Source: Bacillota bacterium
GTDB taxonomy: Bacteria > Bacillota > Clostridia > Christensenellales > Aristaeellaceae
Direction: 5' to 3'
NCBI GenBank assembly: GCA_023392755.1
Contig: JAEWNM010000214.1
Location: 1 to 7,076, forward strand
Length of the DNA: 7,076 bases
Shown here: positions 1-5,545 of the stretch, piece after piece
How the letters are laid out: the number at the start of each line of letters is the position of its first letter
Position numbering within the stretch: position 1 is the first letter of the stretch
Translations under genes and position numbers: made by a program
Notes under the pieces: generated by a model
The model's database searches: none
The model's input: the letters and a program-made list of their open reading frames with translations, nothing else
Told to the model about the DNA's origin: nothing

Positions 1-510
1 ATATATGCTCTTTGTAGAAGTCACTGACTCAATCGCTTGTTTTAATCGGATGAGATCATTATATTCCTGCATGTTATACCAATATTTTAGTCGTTCAGAT
101 GCTTCATTATATGGATTCCCATTGTTAATAATTGAAGAATAATAATTAATTATGGATGTATATACTCGCATCAAATGCTTAACATTATATCTATTACTTT
201 TTGTTTTTGCAATCATTGTAGCTACAGGATTTATGTCGCAACCCCAAAAATCGATATTCTTCCTTTTGGCTTCAAATGCAACTGTACCACAACCGCAAAA
301 TACATCTGCGACAATTTTGGGATGATGATTTTCTCTAGCTGCAAATGCGATTCCTTTTTCAAATATAAAGGCAGGAAATTTCGCAGGATAAGCATGTATC
401 CGATGAGCTTTTAACTCTTTCTTCTCACCCATAGTCCAAAAATGATCAACTTCAATGTTATAAAACTCATTTGAAAATACATCTTCAATTGTGTTTATAG
501 TTTTACTCAA
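1..510 (-). CDS. DNA methyltransferase (N6-adenine/N4-cytosine type), 5' part, runs off the left edge
   Basis: The visible 170 codons read as a SAM-dependent DNA methyltransferase. A HAYPAKFP segment (residues 39-46) of the kind found near the N-terminus of many N4/N6 methylases is followed by motif I, DVFCGCGT (69-76), which binds S-adenosylmethionine, and by CDINP (91-95), whose acidic residue fits motif II. The catalytic DPPY/SPPY motif IV is not in the visible part, so it must lie beyond the edge; target base and specificity cannot be told. The start is taken as TTG at 510-508 because AGGAGA (523-518) lies 7 nt upstream and an in-frame stop lies just before it; the next ATG would cut off about 26 residues. 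The gene is much more AT-rich than everything after position ~900, which suggests horizontal acquisition. No restriction enzyme partner is visible; it could be an orphan or half of a restriction-modification system. Confidence 0.85.
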   Translation of the reverse strand, partial: MSKTINTIEDVFSNEFYNIEVDHFWTMGEKKELKAHRIHAYPAKFPAFIFEKGIAFAARENHHPKIVADVFCGCGTVAFEAKRKNIDFWGCDINPVATMIAKTKSNRYNVKHLMRVYTSIINYYSSIINNGNPYNEASERLKYWYNMQEYNDLIRLKQAIESVTSTKSIY

Positions 511-548
511 GTCACAATCTCCTAATCATGACAAAATGTTCCTGCATA

Positions 549-577
549 ATTATATCTCACTGATTCTCAAAAATCAA
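549..577 (-). promoter_or_regulatory. Sigma-A-type promoter of the methyltransferase gene
   Basis: On the minus strand a TTGATT -35 (577-572) is followed after exactly 17 bp by a perfect TATAAT -10 (554-549). Transcription would begin near 542, leaving about 30 nt of leader before the TTG start at 510. Confidence 0.65.
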
Positions 578-684
578 CATATAATCCACATTCTCGACGA
601 ATGGACATTGTCACTCAAGAATAGTTTACATATTCTTTTATAAATTTCCCTTACAGAATAACCTATACTAGAACTTTGTATGCA

Positions 685-713
685 CTGCAACCTGCACTCA
701 TGTGCAGGTGCAG
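685..713. repeat. Strong hairpin (inverted repeat) at the AT-rich/GC-rich junction
   Basis: ACCTGCAC (690-697) and GTGCAGGT (702-709) form a perfect stem around the loop TCAT. The stem extends outward with CTGC (685-688) against GCAG (710-713) past a single bulged A at 689, giving about 12 base pairs. No U-tract follows on either strand, so it is not a typical terminator. It lies where base composition changes, so an element end, attachment-like site or structured RNA are all possible; none is proven. Confidence 0.55.
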
Positions 714-742
714 CAGATGTAATGCGCTTAAGGTGTGGAAAT

Positions 743-949
743 TCACCCGCTCCCAAGTTTTGATGGCGGGTTTTTCATTGCAGGCACAGCGGAAGTGCAA
801 AACGCAATCCCATTCGCCTGCATGAGCACTTTCCCATCCTCTTCCATCGCGTCAGCCACGATAATTCGAAAGCCGTCATCCCTTGTACGAATGCAACCGC
901 ACTAGGCTTGAATGATCTCCCGCAACTTTCCGCCTCCCCCGGCATACAT
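743..949 (-). pseudogene. Decayed small reading frame interrupted by one in-frame amber codon
   Basis: On the minus strand a frame opens at ATG 949-947, reads MYAGGGGKLREIIQA, meets TAG (904-902), and continues in the same frame for 52 more residues (including DDGFRIIVADAMEEDGKVLM) to TGA at 745-743. The second part looks like real protein: mixed hydrophobic and charged residues, GFRIIVADA and GIAFCTSAVPA segments, no further stops. There is no convincing ribosome binding site before the ATG, and no start with a good one after the TAG. I do not recognise the family. The simplest reading is a remnant with a nonsense mutation, possibly the 3' piece of a longer gene. Amber readthrough is conceivable but unsupported here. 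Its last codons coincide with the terminator-like hairpin at 745-775. Confidence 0.35.
745..775 (+). terminator. Possible intrinsic terminator (plus strand)
   Basis: ACCCGC (745-750) pairs with GCGGGT (766-771) around a 15-nt loop, and five Ts (771-775) follow. The loop can add a CCA/TGG pairing. No plus-strand gene precedes it in the window, so it may end a small transcript or be incidental. Confidence 0.35.
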
Positions 950-971
950 GTAGGAAGGGGAGGTGCATGAT

Positions 972-1211
972 GTGAGCCTGTCGGAATTGCGCACCAAGGA
1001 CGTGGTAAACACCTGCGACGGCCGCCGCCTGGGAAAGGTGATGGATATCGAATTTTGTGAAAAGGACGGCATGGTTCAGGCCATCGTGGTGCCCGGGGAG
1101 TTCAACATGCTGTCCATGCTCAGGGGCGAAAAGTGCGGCATCGTCATTCCCTGGAACAGAATCTGCAAAATCGGCGATGATGTGATTCTGGTCAACATAG
1201 AAGATTTGTGA
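972..1211 (+). CDS. ylmC: YlmC/YmxH-family PRC-barrel sporulation protein
   Basis: The 79-residue product is one small PRC-barrel domain: SELRTKDVVNTCDGRRLGKVMDI at the N-terminus, a central strand region around AIVVPG (37-42), and the closing IVIPWNRICKIGDDVILV (57-74). This matches the YlmC/YmxH family, found almost only in endospore-forming Firmicutes and often close to nrdR in Clostridia; its molecular role is not well defined. GTG at 972 is chosen because GGGGAGGTG (957-965) lies 6 nt before it and the protein then begins S-L-S-E-L like its relatives. A GTG at 963 lies inside that ribosome binding site and would add only three residues. There is no signal peptide, so the protein is cytoplasmic. 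It is separated from nrdR by 123 bp containing a separate promoter. Confidence 0.85.
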   Translation: MSLSELRTKDVVNTCDGRRLGKVMDIEFCEKDGMVQAIVVPGEFNMLSMLRGEKCGIVIPWNRICKIGDDVILVNIEDL

Positions 1212-1256
1212 TTGCGCAAAGTTCCTTACATTTTGTCATAAAGCGCACGGTTTCCC

Positions 1257-1285
1257 TTTACGCGCCATCCTGATTGGGTTATAAT
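1257..1285 (+). promoter_or_regulatory. Sigma-A-type promoter of nrdR
   Basis: TTTACG (1257-1262), a 17-bp spacer, and a perfect TATAAT (1280-1285). Transcription would start near 1292. An ATG at 1284 overlaps this -10 box and so cannot be the translation start of the transcript made here; this supports the nrdR start at 1335. Confidence 0.65.
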
Positions 1286-1334
1286 GAATGATACTAAGGA
1301 AGTGACGGTGTACCGTCCCAAAGGATGTGCAGCC

Positions 1335-1814
1335 ATGAGATGCCAATACTGCAGTTGCCCCGACAGCAAGGTGATCGATTCCCGCCCCACCGAGGAGGGC
1401 AACAGCATACGCCGCCGCCGGGAATGCATGCAATGCGGCCGGCGGTTTACCACTTATGAAAAGATTGAGCTTGTTCCCCTTCTGGTAGTCAAAAAGGATA
1501 AGCGCCGGGAGCCTTTTGACAGCCAGAAAATCCGCAACGGCATTGTGCACGCCTGCGAAAAGCGGCCTGTTTCCCTGGCGGAGATCGACGCCATCGTCAC
1601 CCGCATCGAGCAAAGCGTATACAATGCCATGGAGGCGGAGATCACCACCCGCCAAATCGGCGAAATGGTGATGGAGGAACTGAAAAAGCTGGATGAGGTG
1701 GCCTATGTCCGCTTCGCCTCCGTGTACCGCCAGTTTACCGACATTTCAAGCTTCATGGAAGAGCTGACCAAGCTGTTAAGCGAAAACCAGCACAGAAAAG
1801 AAGAAAGCATCTAA
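1335..1814 (+). CDS. nrdR: Transcriptional repressor NrdR
   Basis: NrdR is a nucleotide-sensing repressor of ribonucleotide reductase genes; it binds NrdR boxes when loaded with (d)ATP. The 159-residue product has the family's usual length and order: an N-terminal zinc ribbon with C3/C6 and C31/C34 (MRCQYC and CMQC), followed by the basic RRRRECMQCGRRFTTYE stretch, then an ATP-cone domain (about 49-139) with VVKKDKRREPF and the family-typical KLDEVAYVRFASVYRQF (118-134). The start at ATG 1335 gives the canonical MRC N-terminus and has AAAGGA (1320-1325) 9 nt upstream. An upstream in-frame ATG (1284) would add 17 unrelated residues and overlaps the promoter. The nrd genes it regulates are not in the window. 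Confidence 0.96.
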   Translation: MRCQYCSCPDSKVIDSRPTEEGNSIRRRRECMQCGRRFTTYEKIELVPLLVVKKDKRREPFDSQKIRNGIVHACEKRPVSLAEIDAIVTRIEQSVYNAMEAEITTRQIGEMVMEELKKLDEVAYVRFASVYRQFTDISSFMEELTKLLSENQHRKEESI

Positions 1815-1822
1815 CCATTGTA

Positions 1823-1861
1823 CAGGCTTTTGCTTTAAGGCGGTCTTGAGGCAAAAGCCTG
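1823..1861 (+). other. Long perfect hairpin between nrdR and the dehydrogenase gene
   Basis: CAGGCTTTTGC (1823-1833) and GCAAAAGCCTG (1851-1861) are exact reverse complements, giving an 11-bp stem with a 17-nt loop. It starts 8 nt after the nrdR stop and ends 28 nt before the dehydrogenase start. No U-tract follows, so it is not a standard terminator; it may stabilise or process the mRNA, partly attenuate readthrough, or serve as an operator. I saw no separate promoter for the dehydrogenase gene. Confidence 0.55.
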
Positions 1862-1889
1862 ATGTATGAATGGATTGGGAGGGCAAAAG

Positions 1890-2915
1890 ATGAAAGCCGC
1901 GGTCTTTTATGGAAAGCACAGCATCAAGGTGCAGGAAATGCCTGAACTGCCTATGGGCCCAAAGGATGTGCGCATCGCCGTCGCCTATTGCGGCGTGTGC
2001 GGCACGGACATTCACATATTCGAGGGCGACCCCGGCGCCGCGCCGGTAACGCCGCCCAACATATTGGGGCATGAAATGTCCGGCATCGTGGTGGATGCGG
2101 GGGGCGATGTCACCCGTGTGAAAATCGGCGACCGTGTGGCGGTGGACCCCAATGAAATGTGCGGCCAGTGCTTTTACTGCCGCAACGCCATGGGGCATTT
2201 TTGCACGCACATGACCGGGTACGGCACCACCGCCCGCGGCGGATTTGCCCAGTACCTCACCGTGCCGGAAAAGCAGGTGTATACCATCCCGGATCATCTT
2301 CCATTGAGGCATGCCGCCCTTTCGGAAACAGTCTCCTGCTGCGTGCACGGCATCGACCTTTGCAAAATCCGCGCCGGGCAAACAGTGCTGGTGCTTGGCG
2401 CCGGCCCCATCGGGCTCATCATGCTGCAACTGGCAAAGCTGATTGGTGCCGCCCATATCATTGTTTCCGAGCCCACGCAGCAAAAGCGGGAGTTGGCGCT
2501 GCGCCTGGGGGCGGACAAGGCTGTCGATCCCGTGCGGGAGGACCTTTGTTCCATCCTGGCCGGCTATGACAACGTGGACTGCGTTATTGAATGCGTAGGC
2601 AGCGTCAAAACCATGGATCAGGCGGTTAAGCTGGCAGGCCGTGGTGCAACGGTTATGTTCTTTGGCCTCACGCCCCCCGATGCCGGGATGGCGATCAAGC
2701 CCTACGATGTGTTCGCCAGGGAGCTGCACATCACCGCCTCCTTCATCAACCCCTATACATTCACAAGGGCCATATCCCTTTTGGCGGAAAAGAAAATCAA
2801 CGTGCAGGATATCATCAGCCTGGAACTTCCGCTTGATGATATGTTGAAAGTGTTTGAAGAGCCGGCCTGCCGCCAGGGCGGCAAGGTGCTTATCACCATG
2901 GGAACGGAAAGCTGA
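1890..2915 (+). CDS. Zinc-dependent medium-chain alcohol/polyol dehydrogenase
   Basis: A 341-residue cytoplasmic oxidoreductase of the medium-chain dehydrogenase superfamily, in the group with sorbitol, threonine and 2,3-butanediol dehydrogenases. It would oxidise a secondary alcohol or polyol, or run the reverse reaction. Catalytic zinc ligands are visible: C37 (CGVCGTD), H61-E62 (GHE) and E146. The structural zinc site is complete: C91, C94, C97, C105. The Rossmann motif VLGAGPIGL lies at 168-176, and E194 at the end of the second strand (VSEP) favours NAD over NADP. The start at ATG 1890 gives the typical MKAAVFYG N-terminus behind a GGGAGGG ribosome binding site; an ATG 24 bp upstream lacks that placement. 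The gene follows nrdR in the same direction and may be cotranscribed. Substrate cannot be decided from sequence. Confidence 0.92.
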   Translation: MKAAVFYGKHSIKVQEMPELPMGPKDVRIAVAYCGVCGTDIHIFEGDPGAAPVTPPNILGHEMSGIVVDAGGDVTRVKIGDRVAVDPNEMCGQCFYCRNAMGHFCTHMTGYGTTARGGFAQYLTVPEKQVYTIPDHLPLRHAALSETVSCCVHGIDLCKIRAGQTVLVLGAGPIGLIMLQLAKLIGAAHIIVSEPTQQKRELALRLGADKAVDPVREDLCSILAGYDNVDCVIECVGSVKTMDQAVKLAGRGATVMFFGLTPPDAGMAIKPYDVFARELHITASFINPYTFTRAISLLAEKKINVQDIISLELPLDDMLKVFEEPACRQGGKVLITMGTES

Positions 2916-2931
2916 TTATCATTGTCAATAG

Positions 2932-2968
2932 CAAAAGCAAAAACCCACGCATTTCAATATGCATGGGT
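2932..2968 (-). terminator. Terminator hairpin, copy 1 of a 26-bp direct repeat (works on the minus strand)
   Basis: The 26-bp unit 2943-2968 folds ACCCACGCAT against ATGCATGGGT with a 6-nt loop; the one non-Watson-Crick pair is C:A on the plus strand but a G:U wobble on the minus strand. On the minus strand the stem is followed by TTTTTGCTTTTGC, so it can end the GH30 transcript. The same 26 bp recur exactly at 3176-3201. Confidence 0.7.
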
Positions 2969-2975
2969 CAGTGTG

Positions 2976-3011
2976 TCAACAAAGTGGCTGACGCCACTTT
3001 GTTGAGTTTTT
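2976..3011 (+). terminator. Intrinsic terminator-like hairpin inside the element
   Basis: CAACAAAGTGGC (2977-2988) pairs perfectly with GCCACTTTGTTG (2993-3004) around a TGAC loop, extended by one T:A pair, and is followed by TTTTT (3007-3011). It would terminate plus-strand transcription coming from the dehydrogenase gene. Confidence 0.65.
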
Positions 3012-3022
3012 CCCTCGCTACA

Positions 3023-3047
3023 CTGCAAAAGGCTACGCCTTTTGCGG
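3023..3047. repeat. Hairpin within the element
   Basis: GCAAAAGGC (3025-3033) and GCCTTTTGC (3037-3045) are perfect complements around TAC. A T:G wobble and a C:G pair extend the stem to 11 bp. Confidence 0.6.
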
Positions 3048-3066
3048 CCGTTTGCTCGGGCAAGGA

Positions 3067-3087
3067 AGGAATTTCATCGAAATTCCT
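3067..3087. repeat. Hairpin within the element
   Basis: AGGAATTTC (3067-3075) pairs perfectly with GAAATTCCT (3079-3087) around ATC. Flanking GTTTGC (3050-3055) and GCAAAC (3089-3094) can close a larger stem around it. Confidence 0.6.
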
Positions 3088-3125
3088 CGCAAACCACCGC
3101 ACATGTCGCTTGTTTGCGATCTAGA

Positions 3126-3149
3126 ATCGGAGGGCTTTGGCCCTCCGAT
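3126..3149. repeat. GC-rich hairpin within the element
   Basis: ATCGGAGGGC (3126-3135) pairs perfectly with GCCCTCCGAT (3140-3149) around TTTG. A TTTTTT run comes only 11 nt later (3161-3166), so it is not a clean terminator. Confidence 0.6.
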
Positions 3150-3175
3150 ACCTCCCTGGGTTTTTTGATGGCCTG

Positions 3176-3206
3176 ACCCACGCATTTCAATATGCATGGG
3201 TTTTTT
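3176..3206 (+). terminator. Terminator hairpin, copy 2 of the 26-bp direct repeat (works on the plus strand)
   Basis: This unit is identical over 26 bp to 2943-2968, but is followed on the plus strand by TTTTTTGTTT. It can end plus-strand transcription from the dehydrogenase side just before the convergent GH30 stop codon (3223-3221). Confidence 0.7.
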
Positions 3207-3220
3207 GTTTCCCTATAAGC

Positions 3221-4567
3221 TTATATTGCGCCCTCAACAACGGCCGTTGCAATTGCGTTTGCCGCCAGCTTGAAGGAGGCGGCTTGCCCGTTCAGCCGAA
3301 TCACGACCGGCAATGCCTTGTTCGTCTTGTTCAGGAAAATAGAAACCAGTGTTCCGTCGGGATTCATAAACGACACGGTATCCATTTTGTCGGTATAGCA
3401 GGAGGATGCGATGCGCCTGGCCCCCGGCCTTATATAGCGGCTGAAATGGCCTATATATTCAAAGCTCAGCTTCTTTTCCACCGTATCCAAGGCAGGGTCG
3501 CACAAAAGGGGCGCTTCGCAGAAATTGCCCACATGGTTGGGTCCGCCCTTTTCGTCAAGGAGTATGTTCCAGTCCAGGTACCCGTGCATGCCGGCCCTGA
3601 AATTTCCGATCATGTCATGGGCATACATCCTGGCATGAGCCAACTGGTCATCCGCGCCAAAGCGGCTGTATTCTACGCACCCTTCGGAAAACACCAGCAT
3701 TTTATCCGGAAATTGTTCCGCTGTCAGCCGCACCGCATCAAAGTGCTCGCCGCTGTACCAGTGGAATGCAACGCCCTTCACCATCCTGCCGGTTTGCTCG
3801 TCCATAATCTCCCCGGCCCGCTCATATACCCGTTCCTTGTTGTGGTCCCAGATGTAGATGCCGACATCTGACAGGCCGTGCTTTTCAAGCGCCGGATACA
3901 GATAATCCCGCAGGAAGGCCTTCTCCTCCTCCGCCGTATAAACGCAGGAATCCCACGTTTGCACGGCTTTGGGCTCGTTCTGCACGGTGAGCATGGTGAT
4001 GTTAAATCCACGCGCCCTGTATTCCTTTATATAGCGGCAGATGTAAGCTGCCCAGCGATCCCTGTATTCCGGCAGCAGCGTGCCGCCGCCGTTCTTCTGA
4101 CCGTTGCTTTTCATAAACGCGGGCGGGCTCCAGGGGGAAAGCATCAGGGTGAGGGGCGTATTCGCCGTCTCCTGGGCACGGCGCATAAGGGGCAGCACAT
4201 ACTGCTCATCCCGCTTCAGGGTGAAGGTATCATGCGCTTCATCCTTGGGATCGGTAACGGCGGAATAGTTGCCCAATGCAAAATCGCAGCTGTCCAGGGC
4301 TACCCGTGCCATGGTATACCGGTTGCCGCCGGGCCCGAAATATGCATCCAGTATCTCCCGTTGCTTTTCCCTGCTCATCCTGGAAAACACATATCCGGCC
4401 GCCTCCGTAATGGCGCCGCCAAACCCCATGATCTCCTGATACTGCACCTTGGGGTACAGGTTGACCGCATTGTTCTCAATGCCGGGATCGGCTTCAAACA
4501 ATGCCGTTTGATGCATCTTTTTTGCTTTTCCCTTCAAGTAGGCCGTGCTTGAAAGCGTCAGTTTCAT
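3221..4567 (-). CDS. Glycoside hydrolase family 30 (glucosylceramidase-like beta-glycosidase)
   Basis: The 448-residue product is a retaining beta-glycosidase of family GH30. Family landmarks appear in order: MGFGGAITEAA (47-57), LDSCDFALGNYS (91-102), SPWSPPAFMK (144-153), the acid/base NEP with E198, the FHWYSG motif (268-273), and the nucleophile in VFSEG with E295; a beta-rich C-terminal part (about 380-448) fits the usual side domain. There is no signal peptide, so it probably acts in the cytoplasm on imported glycosides or oligosaccharides; sugar specificity is not decidable. The start at ATG 4567 has a GGGGG-containing ribosome binding site just upstream; a GTG at 4579 would only add four residues covering it. 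It lies 96 bp downstream of the DUF3298-type gene and converges with the dehydrogenase gene. Confidence 0.93.
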   Translation of the reverse strand: MKLTLSSTAYLKGKAKKMHQTALFEADPGIENNAVNLYPKVQYQEIMGFGGAITEAAGYVFSRMSREKQREILDAYFGPGGNRYTMARVALDSCDFALGNYSAVTDPKDEAHDTFTLKRDEQYVLPLMRRAQETANTPLTLMLSPWSPPAFMKSNGQKNGGGTLLPEYRDRWAAYICRYIKEYRARGFNITMLTVQNEPKAVQTWDSCVYTAEEEKAFLRDYLYPALEKHGLSDVGIYIWDHNKERVYERAGEIMDEQTGRMVKGVAFHWYSGEHFDAVRLTAEQFPDKMLVFSEGCVEYSRFGADDQLAHARMYAHDMIGNFRAGMHGYLDWNILLDEKGGPNHVGNFCEAPLLCDPALDTVEKKLSFEYIGHFSRYIRPGARRIASSCYTDKMDTVSFMNPDGTLVSIFLNKTNKALPVVIRLNGQAASFKLAANAIATAVVEGAI

Positions 4568-4663
4568 ATTTGCCCCCACATAGCATTAGATTGCTGCTTC
4601 ATCTTTGGTTTTTACGCGCCGTTACGGCCGCATGGGCCCTTCGTCTCATGAAATCGGGCCGGT

Positions 4664-5428
4664 TCAGTTTTTCGGCATTTCGCCAATCAGTTCGGCCGGG
4701 GAGAATGGGAAGGTAATAAGCCCCGCCGCGCCGCTGGCGATCATGGACGGCTGCACGAAAAACACCACATTCCCCTGGTCGTCCAGATAGAAATCGCTTT
4801 CCGGATAGAATTCCGCAAACAGGTTTTCCTCTGTCAGTTCCTCAAAATACTCCACGTCCCCCGTCTGCATCTGCTCCACAATGATATCCCATACCAGCCG
4901 GTAGACCGTGTCGATCAGGTTCGTGGCAGACGCTTCATCCTCTTCCGATATCCCCATCACGGCGGGCAGTGTTACAAGGCCGCCCGCGCTGTCCCCTTTC
5001 CTTGCAAACACGGTGGCCTGAATCGTCTGCGATTCAGCGGCGCCCATGAACTCCTCCCTTGTAAGCACAACGCTCAAAAAATCATCCGTGTTGGCGGTGA
5101 TCTGATAATTGATGTGCATGTAGGCGGATATCCCGGCCTCTGTGCTCCCGCCGGCCTGTTCAAGCAGCATGGGCGCTGTATACTGCATAAGTTCCGATGC
5201 CGCCTCCTGAAAAAAGACATTGATATTGTTGTCCGTCTCCGTTTCAGGCGTCACTTGCGGGTAGGCATATGTCATAAGAAATTTGGCGTTATCCACCGTG
5301 CTTCCTTCCGGATAGGCCGCTTCCCCGGCAAGGGGCTGGGCAGGCGCAAGCGGCAGGGCCGACGCGGGCAGTGCAATCCAGGCAAACAGCAGCGTCAATA
5401 AAGTCAGGCAGAGCATTTTCTTTTTCAT
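4664..5428 (-). CDS. Secreted DUF3298 (RsiV-like C-terminal domain) protein
   Basis: A 254-residue exported protein. The N-terminus has KKK, a hydrophobic stretch (5-20) and an ASA site, giving probable signal peptidase cleavage after A24. The mature part follows the DUF4163/DUF3298 plan seen in RsiV-type anti-sigma factors and PdaC-like cell-wall proteins: NNINVFFQEAASELM (68-82), a beta strand region YQITANTDDFLSVVLTREE (108-126), and the typical C-terminal FYLDDQGNVVFFVQPSMIASGAAGLITFPF (213-242). There is no transmembrane anchor beyond the signal peptide and no catalytic domain, so it is not a full RsiV or PdaC; the role is unknown, probably at the cell surface. The usual GGAH-like turn is MGAA (128-131) here. 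ATG 5428 follows GGGGAGGAG closely, which decides the start. It lies between the flavoprotein and GH30 genes in the same direction. Confidence 0.8.
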   Translation of the reverse strand: MKKKMLCLTLLTLLFAWIALPASALPLAPAQPLAGEAAYPEGSTVDNAKFLMTYAYPQVTPETETDNNINVFFQEAASELMQYTAPMLLEQAGGSTEAGISAYMHINYQITANTDDFLSVVLTREEFMGAAESQTIQATVFARKGDSAGGLVTLPAVMGISEEDEASATNLIDTVYRLVWDIIVEQMQTGDVEYFEELTEENLFAEFYPESDFYLDDQGNVVFFVQPSMIASGAAGLITFPFSPAELIGEMPKN

Positions 5429-5516
5429 GGTTCTCCTCCCCGGGCGCAAGGCCCGTCAAAGCCACTGGGCATAGGATATCATTGCCGCCCATCAGGCAAC
5501 TAACGCATCATCCACC

Positions 5517-5545
5517 AAAAAGCATCCCCCCGCCGCTTCACGGGG
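5517..5545 (-). terminator. Possible weak terminator after the flavoprotein gene
   Basis: On the minus strand CCCCG (5545-5541) pairs with CGGGG (5532-5528) across the stop codon region, followed after a short GGATGC by TTTTT (5521-5517). The stem is only five GC pairs, so termination may be partial. Confidence 0.3.

Larger units (their letters stand above)
511..971. other. Intergenic stretch without an intact gene
   Basis: Between the methyltransferase start and the ylmC-like gene there is no reading frame I would call a working gene. It contains the methyltransferase promoter, the 685-713 hairpin, the amber-broken frame 743-949 and a terminator-like hairpin. Base composition shifts from AT-rich (to about 680) to GC-rich (from about 720), so the border of a foreign segment probably lies in this interval. 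A 60-residue minus-strand frame at 574-756 starting with TTG has no ribosome binding site or recognisable motif and is not called. Confidence 0.6.
2969..3175. mobile_element. 207-bp hairpin-rich element between two identical terminator copies (candidate non-autonomous insertion)
   Basis: The segment sits exactly between the two identical 26-bp copies. The left copy has the A-rich flank and the right copy has the T-rich flank, as expected if a single bidirectional terminator had been split and its hairpin duplicated. The segment has no gene but contains four strong hairpins in a row (2976-3005, 3023-3047, 3067-3087, 3126-3149). Its ends show an imperfect inverted repeat: CAGnnnnTCAAnAAA at the left, and the same pattern on the opposite strand at the right. 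This resembles a MITE-like or structured intergenic repeat; the mechanism is inference and the 26-bp duplication is longer than most target-site duplications. Confidence 0.45.

Noticed and set aside
175..414. Plus-strand open frame inside the methyltransferase region
   Set aside because: Cys/Lys/Phe-rich translation opposite a frame with methyltransferase motif I; no homology signal.
574..756. 60-codon minus-strand frame starting at TTG
   Set aside because: No ribosome binding site; it runs through the 685-713 hairpin and the methyltransferase promoter and has no domain-like pattern.
1206..1334. NrdR box (autoregulation)
   Set aside because: I found no convincing paired NrdR-box sequence in the nrdR upstream region.
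1776..2729. Long minus-strand open frame (317 codons) opposite the dehydrogenase gene
   Set aside because: It is antisense to a gene with full family motifs, is rich in His/Gly/Ala as expected from a GC-rich shadow frame, and has no recognisable domain.
2943..3201. CRISPR array
   Set aside because: Only two copies of the 26-bp repeat, 207 bp apart, with terminator features; no regular spacers and no cas genes.
3137..3871. Long plus-strand open frame opposite the GH30 gene
   Set aside because: Shadow of the GH30 coding sequence; it begins inside the hairpin element and contains no family motif. The same applies to 3878-4552.
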